62,000 nt of DNA. It comes from Phoronis australis. Taxonomy: Eukaryota > Phoronida > Phoronidae. The translations under genes were made by a program, and so were the position numbers. The stretch is taken from NCBI GenBank assembly GCA_002633005.1, contig NMRA01000172.1, positions 362,348 through 424,347 on the forward strand, read 5' to 3'. This document shows positions 23,231-37,400 of the stretch, piece by piece (positions within the stretch are counted from its first letter, which is position 1; each line of letters opens with the position of its first letter). The notes beneath the pieces were generated by a model. It was given only the letters and a program-made list of their open reading frames with translations. It searched no databases and was not told where the DNA came from.

Positions 23231-23548
23231 CAGGGGCGGATCCAGGAATCTGAGTTGGGGGGGGGGCAGGATGCATTAATAACCAGAATTTCGCCACATG
23301 CGCGCACCCAGCCTAAAATGTAGGGGATGCAGGTGTCTTGAATTTTTGGATTTGTGGACCTTGTTACTAAAAAAACGGTAAACGGATTGTTCAAGGCCTA
23401 CACTGTATGCATTGTTCATTCGCCCTACGAGCCCCCCTGGCTGCGCGCATATGCTAGTCAGCAATTCGCACCCCGAACTGCCAAATGCCATCTGGGAGAA
23501 TTTTAGGGGGGGCATGGCCTGATTGCCCCCCCCCTATATCCGCCACTG
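23231..23548 (-). mobile_element. hAT-like MITE, arm B of an inverted pair
   Basis: About 318 bp from CAGGGGCGGATCCAGG to TATCCGCCACTG, the inverse of 22836-23125. The two face each other across about 105 bp and could pair into a long hairpin if transcribed. No convincing target duplication is seen for either. Confidence 0.7.
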
Positions 23549-24059
23549 AATATGCAAACAAATTAGTTGACCTTTCAACTGTGCTTCTGCTAGTTTTATT
23601 TTAATCGCACAGTGAACCTTTTACGTTCACTTAGTGATAACTAAACCGTTTCAATGATATTTTCGTTTTAAAATTGCTTCAATTAATACTACAGGTACTC
23701 CAATATCGTCCGCATACGTCGCGATTCTACTCGGGGATTCCATTGACAGGGCATTCCCCGAGTATGCATGACAAGGGAGATAAGGCTTTAATTTGATACA
23801 TAAACGCGTCGACAAATACTGATTTTCTCAGCTACAAGGATTATAATTACCATTTTTAAAAACGTAGTCCTAACTGCTACAAAATTCATTCAAATTTCAA
23901 CACTGACATTTTTTTGCGGTTTATTTGGCCCGGATGAGAACCGATATGATCTCGCGTGATCCAGCCTAATCACCCGTTTTTTGCGGTATTTTGTAAATGT
24001 GATGTACTATTTGTGAAAGTATAGTCGCCAACCGACTAGAGAGACGTCTTTCGTGAAAA

Positions 24060-24232
24060 TGTCAGACTATATGAAAAAATGGTGCGAAATTCTTGCCTCC
24101 AAAAACGTCATTTCCGTATTAGAGAATGAATAATTAAATTACGAAAAGCTTTAATTAAGTGAAAATATGTCTGGGATAATCAACGAACCTTATTTTTGCT
24201 AAAACTGACATGAAAAAAGGTTGCCTTCGCTT
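24060..24232 (-). repeat. Right terminal inverted repeat of Kolobok-like element
   Basis: Reverse complement of 19052-19228 (see there). TTAA follows directly at 24233. Confidence 0.82.
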
Positions 24233-26450
24233 TTAACTTCAGTCCCTCATGTGCACACATTACTCATTGCCTATGAAACGGCATCCTCGCCAATGAGGCT
24301 GGCTGGTGTAGCAGTCAGATATAGTTCCTCTTTACACACAAACAATCCACTGGCACATTTTCGTATGGTAACTTGATACTGCGATTCCCATTTCTCCGGG
24401 TTGAGTAAAAAATGTTGCCCTTGTTTTTCAAAAATATGATATGGTAACTGCTTTACAATTTCACACAAAATTAAATAATTACCATTTCCGCAAAGCAAGG
24501 GCGTATATAATATAATATAATATAATATAATATAATATAATATAATAAGTATTGATTTATATAGAACTGCGTCTTTATCTCCAGGGCCACTGGCTTGTAC
24601 ATTGTGTCATGCAGCACTGCTGGTGTGTGGACGATATGCTGTGGGAAGAGAAAGGAGTAACAAAGATTGTCTATATGTATTTTGCGGTTTGAAGTGGCCT
24701 TTAAAATGTCACAGTACCTGGAACAAATATTGGAAAATGAATAATTAAGAACGTCGGGTTGGGTAAAAAATGTTGCCCTTGTTTTTCAAAAATATGATAT
24801 GGTAACTGCTTTACAATTTCACACAAAATTAAATAATTACTATTTCCGCAAAGTAACGATGTATATAATATAATATAATATAATATAATATAATATAATA
24901 CAATATAATATAATAAGTATTGATTTATATAGAACTTGTCTTTATTTTCATTCCTAGCTATAACAATGCTTTAAACGCAACACTTGTCTGCAAAATATGC
25001 AAGTTATTTCAGACAACTTCAAACCTGTGTTACCCATTTTCAAGCCTTTTGATTCTTGATACTTGCAGCAATAATAAACACCGACTGCAGATTCATGGGT
25101 GTGTCAAGGACACTTTTGGCCTAACGCTGAGGGAACCGTTTCTCCGATTTTAGTTTTTCTTCTAATAGACGATATGGAAACTTGGGTCACTTAAAAAATG
25201 GTGGTTAATATTTCTGTTGTTGCAGAAGAATTAAAAATCCTAAGGCACCATTGTTTGCGCATTGGCAATAAGAATAATATGTTCAAATTTGACCTCACTC
25301 GTATGTTTACATCAAGAACGCAATTTTCACAAAAATGACAGTCCTATGAATTTATAAACGACTTGCAACATTTCAAGGCAAGTGTTAGGACTGTTCAGCT
25401 GTTGAGAATACAGAGAATGTAATATACATTAGGGTTTACAATGGATAGCAAAACAGTTTCATGAAACGCGAAAAAAATTCATGAAGGTTAAGAATTACCT
25501 CACCATGCTCTTCCCCCCTGACACTATTAACTGTCATTTTCACACATTCAGTTGCACTAAATTTTACAAACCTAACCCCCTATGCCATCATCCCGCTAAG
25601 GACTGAATAAGTAAATTAACAAAACAACGTACATACCTTTCTTAAAAAATAGCTGTCCCTTTCCAAAGTAGGCTTTGACAACAGATCTGCTCTGGATAGG
25701 AAGATTTTGCTGGTTAGCTGCCTGCAGTCAACTGCTAAAACCAATTTTTGTCCATTCAGGGGCGGTTGCAGAAGCGAAGCGTATCGCCTCTGCCAGGTAC
25801 TAGCCCTCAGGTAAGGTAAAAACAGACATGCTATATTTACATGTCAACGTGTAATAGATTTCCGGAATACATGGGATAGGGAGTAAACAAATAGTCTAAT
25901 GGATATATGTCACGTACCCCTTGGACTTGGATTGTAATCTCACATCACTAACAAATATCGAGTTGCATAAACATTCAGCATTGATTGATGTAACTGTCAC
26001 TGATAAACCTACATGTATTAGAAATCATTCCAAACATTAATACTGCTTTGATATAAGAAAAGATCCCGAGTGCTACGTCAAGTATCGTAACACACATCAG
26101 TTATCACAACAAACGATGACAACTGACTGGCGACTGCCGCGAAGTCGATATCGGCCAGTACCTCAATTAACAGGTATCAGTATTATAAACATGGAATAAT
26201 CGTTACAATAATCACAAACTTTACCTTTGTATAGGTCATTCTTACTTCCTCCTATAGAATCACCCTTTTCACGCAATCTCAGATTCAGTTGGCCCGGCTG
26301 CAAGCGATTTCACCAGGTATTTAAAGGGCTCCCGAAATCGAGGCTGCCTAATCTATCACCACTAGTACACGCGCCCCCTCTAGTAATGTAAAGATTGTCG
26401 AATAGCCCAATTGCCAAGAAATATGAAGCGTGAATACACAGGATATCTTG
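24233..26450. repeat. Paralog of GH1 intron 4, right part
   Basis: Aligns with about 34830-36720, from CTTCAGTCCCTCATG to CTATCACCACTAGTACAC. In the intact gene GH1 exon 4 follows at 36800-36983; here no such exon is found after 26450. It carries a private internal duplication (24404-24945). Confidence 0.78.
24404..24945. repeat. Tandem duplication with (TATAA)n microsatellites
   Basis: Two direct copies of about 150 bp, starting CGGGTTGAGTAAAAAATG (24398) and CGGGTTGGGTAAAAAATG (24756), each ending in an ATAAT repeat (24509-24547 and 24858-24915) and AAGTATTGATTTATATAGA. The paralog at 35178-35310 has one copy and no repeat run. Confidence 0.8.
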
Positions 26451-28453
26451 GTGTCATTCATTATCCGTGATAATTACAGCTTGAATGTTTCAAAGAAAGA
26501 GATACGCACCTGCGGTCTTCGTAAACTGTTACGACATTGGTGACATTCAAAGGAACGTTTCCGAATTGAAAAAATTCTGTTACGCTCGGTCCGTGCCTGC
26601 CTTCAAAACGTCGCGATTTGAAATTACCTTAAATATTTCTTGTGGATTTTGTAAAATTTACCTCTTGGGTTACCGTGACCGTAAGCTGAGAAAAGAAACG
26701 GGATACCCTTTGGTAAACAAGAATGGCGCTTTCCCATTCCGGAAACCCCTAAACTCCATCTATTTTCAGTGGAACTCGTCTTACCTTACTCATTCCTCGT
26801 CCATGACCGTGATGGCGAGTGAATCACTGTTAAGAACACAACGTGTACGTCCGTCTACAGTCTCCGTTTGGTGATTCAGAAAACAATTTTTGCACACAAG
26901 TGTCGTATACGAATAATGTGTAGACAGGCATTCAGGCTGCAAAGTCGCATACGGTTTATCATTTGAGACAACACTCGTTTACTACGACTCTTGTTGACTC
27001 AAGGAGAATTCGTACACGACAATCGGACTGCTGTGTACATCGTCCGATTGTCGGCGTCGACATCACATACGAAATTGTTTGCGACAGTCGGGTATGTAGA
27101 CAGGACTTAACGTGGCCACGTATTCTGGAAGCGAAGTAATAACGCTGCAGTTTAATCATACGAGTTGCAATAGTGCTTTGACGACACAAGTGAGAAAACG
27201 GCAATCATGGTATTTAAATCAGTTTGCATAAACTTCTAAAAAACCGGCAATATCCTGCACACAAAGTACTAAGAACGAAACTATAAATCTCGCCACATCT
27301 TTAAATTGAATTAATAGTAATGACTTTCTCATATTCCAATAATGTTAGTTATCTGTAGAATTCCGTGTCCAGTGTTGTATTGACCAAAGGTGAGTGACCA
27401 CTACTTAAGTCTGCGCACCAGGCTACCAACACATTTGCCTGTTTTGTTGCTATGTTGGTTGTTGTTATTCAATCGTCTGCAGAGGAGAGACAAGAACGAC
27501 CAACTTGAAATCAATTGTGCTTTCACGTTCAAGATTGAAAACTCCATCTTGTGGTGAGAAAAGTATGTTATTTGATCTTCTCATTGTTCACACTAACCGA
27601 TGAACATGCATTTTTATTGTTATTAATTAAGGTAACGCCAATTTCAAGGCACATTATCGACTTTGCGACCGAGAACGGATTTTGAAATTACTGTTGGGTG
27701 GGACTGGAGACTTTTTAGAGTTGTTAGGTTGGACCTGAGGCTATGAAACGAAATCCGTTGCTTTGTGATTTCATTACAAATTGTCAAATTGTCACCGCTG
27801 TTTGACTGACATTTGTTGAAACCAAGACCGGTGAGATTTTACATTGCACACATATGAACGAGAGCAACGTATGCGTTCCCAGAAGAACGAGCTGGCGTCC
27901 CATACGCCCTGTGCTTTTCCGTTTAGGCAACCCTTTAAATATTTGTTTCTCTCCTTTGAGTAAACCGGTAGGAGTACTATTTGTGAGTCCAAACTCTTTC
28001 ATGATAAGAATCGAAAGAAACGATTCTTTTGTCATGTAAAATTTTTGAGTAGCACGCAGTCTGTGGCGTGTGGGTAAACAAATTTAATTTCAATTTAGAA
28101 ATTGCCAGCGTAAATTTCGTTTTGCAAAATACCATGTCTTTATCATAAAAAATCAACATTGAGTACTGTCATTTATTATGTTCAATCGAGTTACAGTTTT
28201 ATGAAGAAACGTGCAATCCCGCCCCACTAAAACTTCTGCCATCTGCCAGTATCCAGTCGACTTTCCTGGCATTCCGCCACCATCGAGAAGTCAATCCTGA
28301 AAAACGTCTTTGGTGAGTTTTAGCATAACAGTTAATTTGTTGTACCCACACTAGGATTTGGCATTTGCACCTTAAAGAACTATTAGCGCAAATGCTGAAT
28401 AGTCATTATTTATCAGTGATTTGTGGTAAAATTGAAGGTCCTTTCTGTCTGAT
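26451..28453. other. Spacer; no supported gene
   Basis: A 129-codon plus-strand frame at 26485-26874 resembles nothing I know and has no splice or start context. The only structure noted is the short inverted repeat at 27016-27053. Confidence 0.4.
27016..27053. repeat. Short perfect inverted repeat
   Basis: Twelve-base arms CGACAATCGGAC and GTCCGATTGTCG, separated by about 13 bases. It could form a small hairpin; its role is unknown. Confidence 0.7.
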
Positions 28454-31400
28454 TTACGGAAAGCCGTTATCTTTTATGACCTGCGAATAAAAATTTGCGG
28501 ACTTTTTTGGAGTTCTTGGTCGGCTGGCGTCGTTAAAATCAACATGGTAGAGACCAAATTTTTCCAAGTAACCAGCGGCCCATTCAAAGTTATCCATTAG
28601 CGACCACGCTGTGTATCCCTTTACGTTTACTCCGTCCAAGACCACAGCTGAAAAATAACGGAAGTGTGAACTTGTGAATTCTCTTGCTGTTTCATGTAAC
28701 GAAGTTAAAGGAAATTTCGAGATATTTGGACGTTTGGGTAAATAATAGGAACTAAAATGATTTTTAGATAACTGGATACCATTTCTGTGTAACAAATAAT
28801 TCACCGAAACCAATCTTTTACGAAATCGAAAGTCAAAATCACTTGAATTCACTGACATTTTATCATGTGTAATGTTGTTGCATAATTGCCGTCGCCGTAG
28901 CCAAGTCATTCGCGAACTCTTGCATCTGGTGGTTTAGCAAACATTTCTTGTGAGTTTATGGAATTGTAAACGTCCTTCCGTATGAAATCCAACTACAGAT
29001 GGTTTCGATAAGCACGGTTAAGTCGGACTCGGAAATGGAAGAGCTGGAGCCCTACTACGATTACAATAGATTCCCGACAGACGACGAGAAGTTTTTTCAC
29101 AGGTATGCGGGAGAACCTACTTCGAGCCAAGTTATACCGAGGGAGAGTATAATTTAAGTTGTGCAAAGCGCTGAATCATACTCAGACGGCGTGAAATGTT
29201 TGCCTCATACCCTTTTCTCAACTAGACATTCAAACGAGCAAATTAGCAATTAAAAGTGAATTTACTGAAATAAAGATCGAAAACGTACCGCAATTTCACT
29301 TTCGTTTCTCTCGCAGTAATTTTTTAATGTACATTTTGTATTCACATTCGCGATTTGTACATGTATGCGCTACCATGCACAGACAACAGTTGTTTCGAAT
29401 ACACACGGTAATGCAGCCTCTTGTATTCAAAAACAATTCAACGATTCAAATCATGGCAAAAACCTACGGCCAGGGATTGTGTCTGGCCTCGGGGGAGGGA
29501 GTGAGAATGATGAATCAAATTTTAGTGTTTTATTAATAATTTATATCGATACGTTTGTGACCAATTTTGACCCTAGAGGATAACGGATTTCGCTCATGTT
29601 ATCGACATTGTTTAGTTTCCATGGCTACAGGTCCTTACGTTTTGACTTTTAAACAAAGCGGAGTTTTCCCCATGATAGTGGGTCACAATTTGTTACAACA
29701 GTCCAATTTGTTACTAAACTGTGACAAATTCGGCCGCAACATGCGCTCCGATTTATTACAGCGGCCCGTTTTCAGAATTGCAATAAAACTTGCCGCTGTA
29801 ATGAAACGGGTCCTCCGTTCCCACAGTGCCTCTTTTCAACGATAAAATCTTGTTTTAAATGTAGGCTCGCAGCGATTATAATTGCAGAGCAGTCACTGAA
29901 ACGTGTATCATTAATTTAAAAATATGCACCAGGTGGTCGATGGAGGATAACCAAGCCTTCCACGGGGTCTACGGAGAAAGAAACGCCGACCATTGTTATA
30001 CGACAAAGACTAGAAAATTATTTTAACGTACCTTTCATCATCTCGTTTATGTAATATTTGTAGTAAAATATTCGGTAGTCGTCAGTGATACTGGAGTTCC
30101 TATCTGACATGCCGCTTTCTGTGATGTAGATAGGAAAGTCACCATAGTGATTCTTGATCCAGTTAAGCATTGGTCGAAATCCCCAAGGGACTACAAGCAA
30201 CCAAGTGGACCCCGATCTATTAAAAACATTGAAAAGATACGAATTAATTGATAAAGGGTGATGTTAAATTTTCGTCTAGGCTATCATGTGAAAGGCCGCC
30301 CAGGTGTTTTGATGACATTGGGTTGAGTTAAAAATCACTATGAACAATGATACTCCTAAGGCGGATCTAATCTCACTACGGCAGGGGGTGGGGGGCAACC
30401 GAAAGTCCAAAGACAAACCGCCTGTGATAGTTGTAAAAAGTTAATGCTATGACCAGAAGCCACTTAAATCCGCCTATGTTCATTACCAGTTTGTCACATA
30501 CTTATGGAAAAGTTTGGCGTTGCCAGCACTTACGAAAGCCATTCGGGATCTGACGAGACATCGTGATCTTGATCGGAATAATAACTGGCTGTTTCCTTGG
30601 TAGTCTTTATCTCTTTGTAGTTGATATACTCAGTAGTATAGTGATTAAAGCCGAAATAATCTGCCGACCCTACAACAAAAGTAGTTAAAATTGACAACCC
30701 ACGGCAGCAGCCGGCGACGAACGACTTGACGGTGCTAGCTTATGCATAACGTTTTGCCTTCAGACTGTGTACAAAAGTTACTAAAACGTTCACATCATTT
30801 AAAATTGTTAACATGCGGTAAAACCCAATCAGGTTGACCAACCAGGATTGATTTTGACAAACATTTCTGAAAACATATTGCATGGACACAGAAAGCGGGA
30901 CTGAGGGGTTCAGACCCTACACTCGTGCTAGATTAGGAAGTTGGAGGAGGCAGCGCCCCCACAAGTAGGTTTGGCGGACAAATCTACAGGTACAGACTGA
31001 GGAGAGACTGACGTAAAATTGGCGTTGACTGCGGGACTAGGTAGAACTTGTGTCGACCGTGGAGTGGTAATAAAACCTGTAACAACGGGTGGGGGCCAAA
31101 AATGTTCGTCGAGTTCATGATCCCAATCAACGTTCGTTTCATTGGGTTTTCAAGTTTGGAGGGTACTGGTGGTTATGGCCAGCTTTTGGATATGTCAACT
31201 GTTTCTTGCCTCCATTCCATTGGTTTTAATTTGAGTACGCGAATTTGAGTGAAAGCATAGAGTCCTGTGGTCTGTTACTTTAGGATTACGATAGAAATTT
31301 GGTCTTACACACCACACAACTATTTGTGAAAAATCATTAAATCTCACAAGAGCAAAAGGTTAAAGTCTGAGAATATACACATAACTTGTAGTCACTGACA

Positions 31401-34400
31401 TAATTTCTATACAGTATTTCCTGAGAGTGATGCGCTCATAATTGCTTGTTTAAACCTTAAATTTATTCAGCATTTGTGAACTTGGAGGGTAAGATCAAAT
31501 TTCTGTCTGAAGTCTTACATCACTTTCATAAAAAGAACCCCTGGTGATGGTACCTTTAAATTATTAGAAAAGTACCGTTTCATACAAATTCTATAATTCA
31601 TGAACAAAACAGTTGCAGCAGGTAAGTGACAGTAAAATTAATATTGTTTTACCTTTAATCATCTTCTTCTCTTCATCGGAAAACTGTGGCAGTCTACTTT
31701 CTGTTCCTTCCAGCTTGCAATGTTTCTTTACCTACAATTTGTGAACGTAGAAACAGCTAGAAATCAGTCGAGAGAGGCTCATATTGCAACAGAGCGAGCA
31801 CTCACATAAAGCCTGTAGATCTTTCGCATTTATAAGACAAATGAATAAAAAACTTCTGCTAGCTACAACATACTGGTATCGCCAGAAGTCTCCAAGGCTG
31901 TGTTATCACCTCGGTTGGCAGCTGAAAAGGGTAAAGTCTCTCAACTGAGACGTAAGCCGTAGGAAGTATTCAAAGCGAATTTCAAAAGTAACAAATTGGT
32001 ATACCTACAGTAAACCTCTAAACAAAATTAGGATTGGTGCACCTGGCAATCTCATCCGTTCAACTACCTTACCTAAGCTGCATGCCTCGGTTGACATCGC
32101 AAACTCTTCCGAGTGCTTTGCTCAATTCAGACATCAAATGATACTCGGCCGGTTGTATCCAACCGATTGAGTTCCATGTCGCTCCGTATCATGATCACTA
32201 TCAGTAGCACCACTGAATTGAACTTAATGCCAACTTTCCACATAGCAACACACTCTAGAGACTATTAATATTGCGTAACTAGTTACCTGTTGCTTCATAA
32301 CCTGTGGATAGTCACCGTTCACATATATCGGATGTGCAAACCACCCCAGTGAAAACTCCATGGCTACTTCTGCTGCATCGACGTCCTTCTGATTGTTCCA
32401 GTCCTTCGGTTCTTTCCATGGCGCACTCAGCGAAATAGACACCATTCCTGGATAATTAAAAGATTCCAGTATATGGGTAAATAAATAAATGAAAATAAAT
32501 TACACTACTGCTCTTAATTTAACATCTCCACTGCTTCGCTGCCGCTACTGCAACCGCCACCGCTGCGTTCTACTACTAGACAATGCGCACCTTCCACTAA
32601 ACAAATAAAGCAAAGGCTTCAGACCTCCGGTAGCGGAAAAGTCCCGTGTTGTCGTATTTCCCATTAAATTACAAACATACAGCTTATGTCAACGGGGGGC
32701 CCCAGCATGCAACGATAGCCTTCCCCCCTCAACAACAACATGGTGGCCTTAGGTCTAAGTGGGTGGAATTGAAGACGACGGGGTAATGTGGAATAGATGG
32801 CAAACGGAATTGCAGTTGGTGGGGACCGTGGAAAATAGATGCCGACCGGGGACATTTCCAGTGGGGCTATTCGGAGAATTCTCCTCGCGGTGTCGCTGCT
32901 GTACTAGCGGTGATTGAATTGCGCATGCGTCGCTGCCTGCTTTTAAACAGCTGGTAAAAAAGGAATTGTTATCAAAATACGTCGTCGCGCTAAGCCTTAT
33001 TACTGCTATTTTCCCTGGTGCAAATCTTCGGCAGGTGATCACAAATTCCCAAAAGACCTAAGGTTAATAGGCGTAAAGAATTGCGGTCAAAGGGTCAACC
33101 AACTGACAAAAAGTATGTGGATGCCGAAGCCCCTTTGGAAGACTACATAACGTTACTTGGTAAGTTTTTAGCAATCAGTTTCTATCGACATCGTTCGGTG
33201 ATGTTATTCCCACAAGTTACCCCACTGAATAACGGGTTTATTCAGTGGAACTTAGTGTTTCTTTTCGAAAACCCACGCGGGACTCGGATGCCGGGTAGAC
33301 TAGCAAAACATATTCACATATTGTCCTGGGTGCGAGTGCGCGCAATATAAGAGGTGTATGGTACGTGACGCTCAGAAGTCAAGGGTGACTTTTTCACAGC
33401 AGTTTCTCTTCAAAACTATGTTATGTCCAATAAAATTCTCGGACCCTACCCCCAGGACTACCAGATTAGTTGCAGAATTAACATGAATAAGTTATTCAGC
33501 AAATGTCGTAACATTGCATTGGAATAAAAATTGACACCTAGAATGAATTTTATTTTTTGAGATCAGAAACACATTTTTGGTGTCATGAAAAATACACATT
33601 GTTAAAACACTTTTAGCCTGTTTCACATATTCTAATTCAGATCTTAAATAAGACTTGGGTATAAAGATTATTAGTTTCTACAGTAAAAACAAGAAGATGA
33701 AACGTCAAGTATGTTCTGCCTTACAAAAGTAGTTTTGTCTTGTGTTTTCTTTTATAATTTGCTAATACTTTTCTGACTATTCTGTTACAGGTGACAGAAA
33801 ACGACTGAAACCAGCCGTCTGAAAGTCTATTTTACCTTTGGACAAAGTGAAAAGCAATGCTTCAGCAATAACCTGGGAGAATTGAACCTACATGTAATTC
33901 AGAAAGCCCGCACTTGATATGTTTGATTATGGACTCCGTTGCATTGGGAAAATTGCAATTGTTTTTAACAATGTTGTTTCTTTGTATGTATGTGGTTGTT
34001 CAGTTTGCCATTTTGTTTTTAAATACACTGATAATTGTTTATTCTCAAATCTTGTGCATAGCAGATTCTTATCCAGCTAGCTACAATTGAAAATATACTT
34101 TTCTTGCATGTGGAACTTTTGTTTTAGACAAGTTAACAAAAAACATAAAATTGTTCAAAGGCCTTGTTAAGAAAGCTCTAAAAATAATAACACAAACAAA
34201 CAAATCTAATGCAAACAAAGAGAATACTCCATTTTGATCGCTCCACATTTCTATAGGTCAACAGGAAAATGACAATTCACAAGGTTAGCGTAATCGGTAA
34301 CCATTTCACCTTCATAAAGAATAAGCACAACTGCACTGTATTGGGCTTTAAAACTGAAAAAATATTGTGGTTTCAATAATTAGTGACAAAATTGCCTGTT

Positions 34401-37400
34401 CATGAAAAATTTATTCGATCATCAAAGTGTAACATTAACGGGCTTTCTACTGACAATAAGACAATCGATGTAGTCACTGAATGTCATTTCCGCATAATGT
34501 GTACCAAATTGAAAAGTTTTTACCATTAGTATGAAGCCTTTCTTCTGAAAGGAAAACTTATTGTCACTCAGTGAGAAAGGACTGGTATTTGTACCAGATG
34601 CTTTTGGTTTTCATTTCACTGGAATATAGTTTCAATGGCCTATAGAAACGCTTATAAAAAAGGTCCAGTTTTGGCATGTGGCTTTCCTTCATGTAACCTC
34701 ATTCAGCCTCGATAACATCCAAAATTAGATTCTTGAAGGTATAACACAACAGCATATCACTTGATTCGTTTTGTGCCTAAAATCTGACCCTGAACTAAGC
34801 CAGAGTGTCACTAGATCTTCTTTAGCTTCAGTCCCTCATGTTTCTTCTAAGAAAGGAAATAAGCTGTTGTCCACACTTGACTCATTGCCTATGAAAGGCC
34901 ATCCTCACCATCGAGGCTGACTTGTGTAGCAGTCAGATGTAGTTCCTCTTCAAACACAAACAATCCACTGGCACATTGTCTATGGTGACGCAGTACCGCG
35001 ATTCTCATTTCTAAAGGGCCACTGATTTGTACATTGTGCCATGCAGCACTGCTGGTGTGTGGAAATGCTGTGGGAAGAGAAAGGAGTTACGAAGCTTGTC
35101 TATGTTACGGCTTGAAGTGGAACTAAAACGTCACTGGACCTGGAACAAATATTGAAATATGAATAACTAAGTACTCCAGGTTGGGTTAAAAATGCTGCAC
35201 CTGCTTTTCAAAAATACGATATTGTGACTGCTTTACAATTTCGCACAAAATTAATTTTACCATTTCCAGAAAGCAAGGGTGTATATAATAAGTTTTGTAT
35301 AAAACTGCGTTTTTATTTTTCATTCCTAGCCATTATAATTCTTTAAACGCATCACTTTTCTGCAAGACATGCAAGATAACTTCAAACCTTTGTTAGTCAT
35401 TTTCAAGCCTTGTTATTTTTGATACTTTCAGCAATGTCAGACTCCGATTACAGATTCATGCGTCTGTCAAGCATACTTCTGGTCTAAGGCTGAGGGAACT
35501 TTTTAGTTTTTTCTAACAGAAGACTTTTTATTATTTTTAATAGAAGATGTGAAGACTTGGGTCATTCAAACATGGTGGATAATGTTTCTGTTGTTTAAGA
35601 GTAATTACAAATCGAAGGCACCATCAAAAATTCACAAAAATGGCAGTCATTTGAATTAAACGACTTTTCAAGGCATGAGTTAAGACTATTCAGTCACTGA
35701 GAACTCAGAAAATGTAATATGTGTTTATGGGTTTACAATTGATAGCAAAACAGTTTTATGAAATAAACGAGAAGGAACTTCATGAAGGTTAAGAATTATC
35801 TCACCATGCTCTTTCCCAAGGAAACTTATCTATTACCTGTTATTTCCACACATTTAGTTGCACCAAATTTTACAACCCCACCCCTCTATGCCCATCCCCG
35901 CTAAGGACCTGAATATGTAAATTAACAAAACGACTCACATAGTTTTCTTTAAAAATGGCTGCTTCTTTTCAAAGGCTTTGTTCGTTGTCTGCGATATAGA
36001 AAGTAGGCTTTGATAACAGATCTGCTCTAGATGGGAAGATCTTGTTGGTTAGCTGCCTGCAGTCAACTGCTTAAAACCAATTTTTGTTCATTCAGGATCG
36101 GTGCAGAAGCGATGCATATCTCCTCTGCACGGTACAAGCCCTCAAACCTAAAAACCAAAGGTCACGTGAAAAAGACATGATAGATTTCCATTTCAACGTG
36201 TAACAGATTTCCGGAAGACATAGGGTCGGGAGTAAACGAATAGTCTAATGGATATTTGTCACGTACCCTTTGCCATTGGGCTTAACTTACTAACCAATAT
36301 TGAGTTGACCTCATAAAAATTCAGCATTGATTGAAGCAACTGTAACTGATAAACCTGTTAGAAATCATTCCAAGCATTAATACTGCTTTGGTGTACGAAA
36401 AGATCCCGAGTGCTACGTCAAGTATCGTAACACACATCACAAAAAAGATTAACCCGACTGGCGACTGCCGCGAAGTCGACATCGGCGAGTACCTCAGTGA
36501 ACAGGCATCAGCAGAATAAACATGGAATAATTTTTATGATAATCACAAATCTTACCTTTGTATAAGGTCGTGCTTACTTCCTCTCATAGAAACACCCTTT
36601 TCACGTAATCTCAGATTCAGTTGGCACGGCTGCAAGCCATTCCACCATACGTATTTAAAGGGCTCGCGAAATCGAGGCTGCTTAATCTATCACCACTAGT
36701 ACACACGCTCCCTCTAGTTTATGTAAATTTTCCAAATAGCCCCATTAGTAAACTGTTCCTGCTTGTGAGGGGCCTCAACAGGTGCTGTTACCTACTCACC
36801 TTTTTGTGTTGGCTTGTACTTTCTCTCGTAGTCCCTATATGCCGCCGCATGTGCCTTTAAAATTGTATGACCCGCAATGTATGACCCCGTCGCTATAGAC
36901 TTTAAGCCAGGTGCGTGCACCCCGAGACCGTATCCCAAAAGTGCAGTTGAAGATGGTTCGTTAAATGTCAGCCAAAGTTTTACCTAGTGCGAGTGTCACC
37001 ACATATTACTTGGCGGTCTCTGTGTTACAGTGGTTTGTTACTGCGATAGATGGCGTTTTATGATAAATTGCATTACTTGTTAACACTAGGGGGTTCTGCG
37101 ATGTTTCATCAGTATTTTATGATTCATGGTTTTACACCAACCTTTCGACAATTTCTTTATCTTGCTGGTGAAAAGCGTACAACGTTGCTGCATCGCAAAA
37201 TTTGAGAGGTCTCGTGTGATCTTGAAATACTGCCAGTAAACACAGACCTCCGCGTTCGCTCAAGGAATCTCAATATGACACAAGCGGTCGTGCTTGTGGG
37301 GATTGTTAATACAGTAATTGGTTATGTGTTGAAAAACAAAGTTTCCACCTAAGTTTACATAATTTCAAAAATTGGTTGAGGCATACGCGATCTTGAGATG

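Larger units (their letters stand above)
19052..24232 (+). mobile_element. Kolobok-like DNA transposon with long terminal inverted repeats
   Basis: A 5181-bp element. Left end (19052 to about 19228) and right end (about 24060 to 24232) are inverted repeats of about 170 bp. Both, read inward, share GGCAACCTTTTT, CATGTCA, CCCAGACATATTTT, GACGTTTT and GGCAAGAATTTCGC. TTAA stands directly outside each end (19048-19051 and 24233-24236). The paralog at about 34824-34840 reads CTTCTTTAGCTTCAG with nothing inserted. A THAP-like frame starts just inside the left repeat. TTAA duplication plus THAP is the combination known for Kolobok elements; piggyBac also uses TTAA but lacks THAP. Internal frames are broken and three hAT-like elements are nested within, so this copy is probably immobile. 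Confidence 0.8.
32288..36799. other. GH1 intron 4 and exon 5 region
   Basis: Apart from exon 5 (32447-32287) this stretch is mostly intron 4. It holds a THAP-like relic near 33.0 kb and the 33840-36720 block that is paralogous to 18.1-26.45 kb. No other gene is seen. Confidence 0.55.

Noticed and set aside
26485-26874. 129-codon plus-strand ORF
   Set aside because: No recognisable motif, no splice or start context, and no duplicate copy to test conservation.
28999-29102. A confident Myc gene
   Set aside because: Only 34 codons with a loose resemblance; no Myc box or basic helix-loop-helix region was seen on the plus strand.
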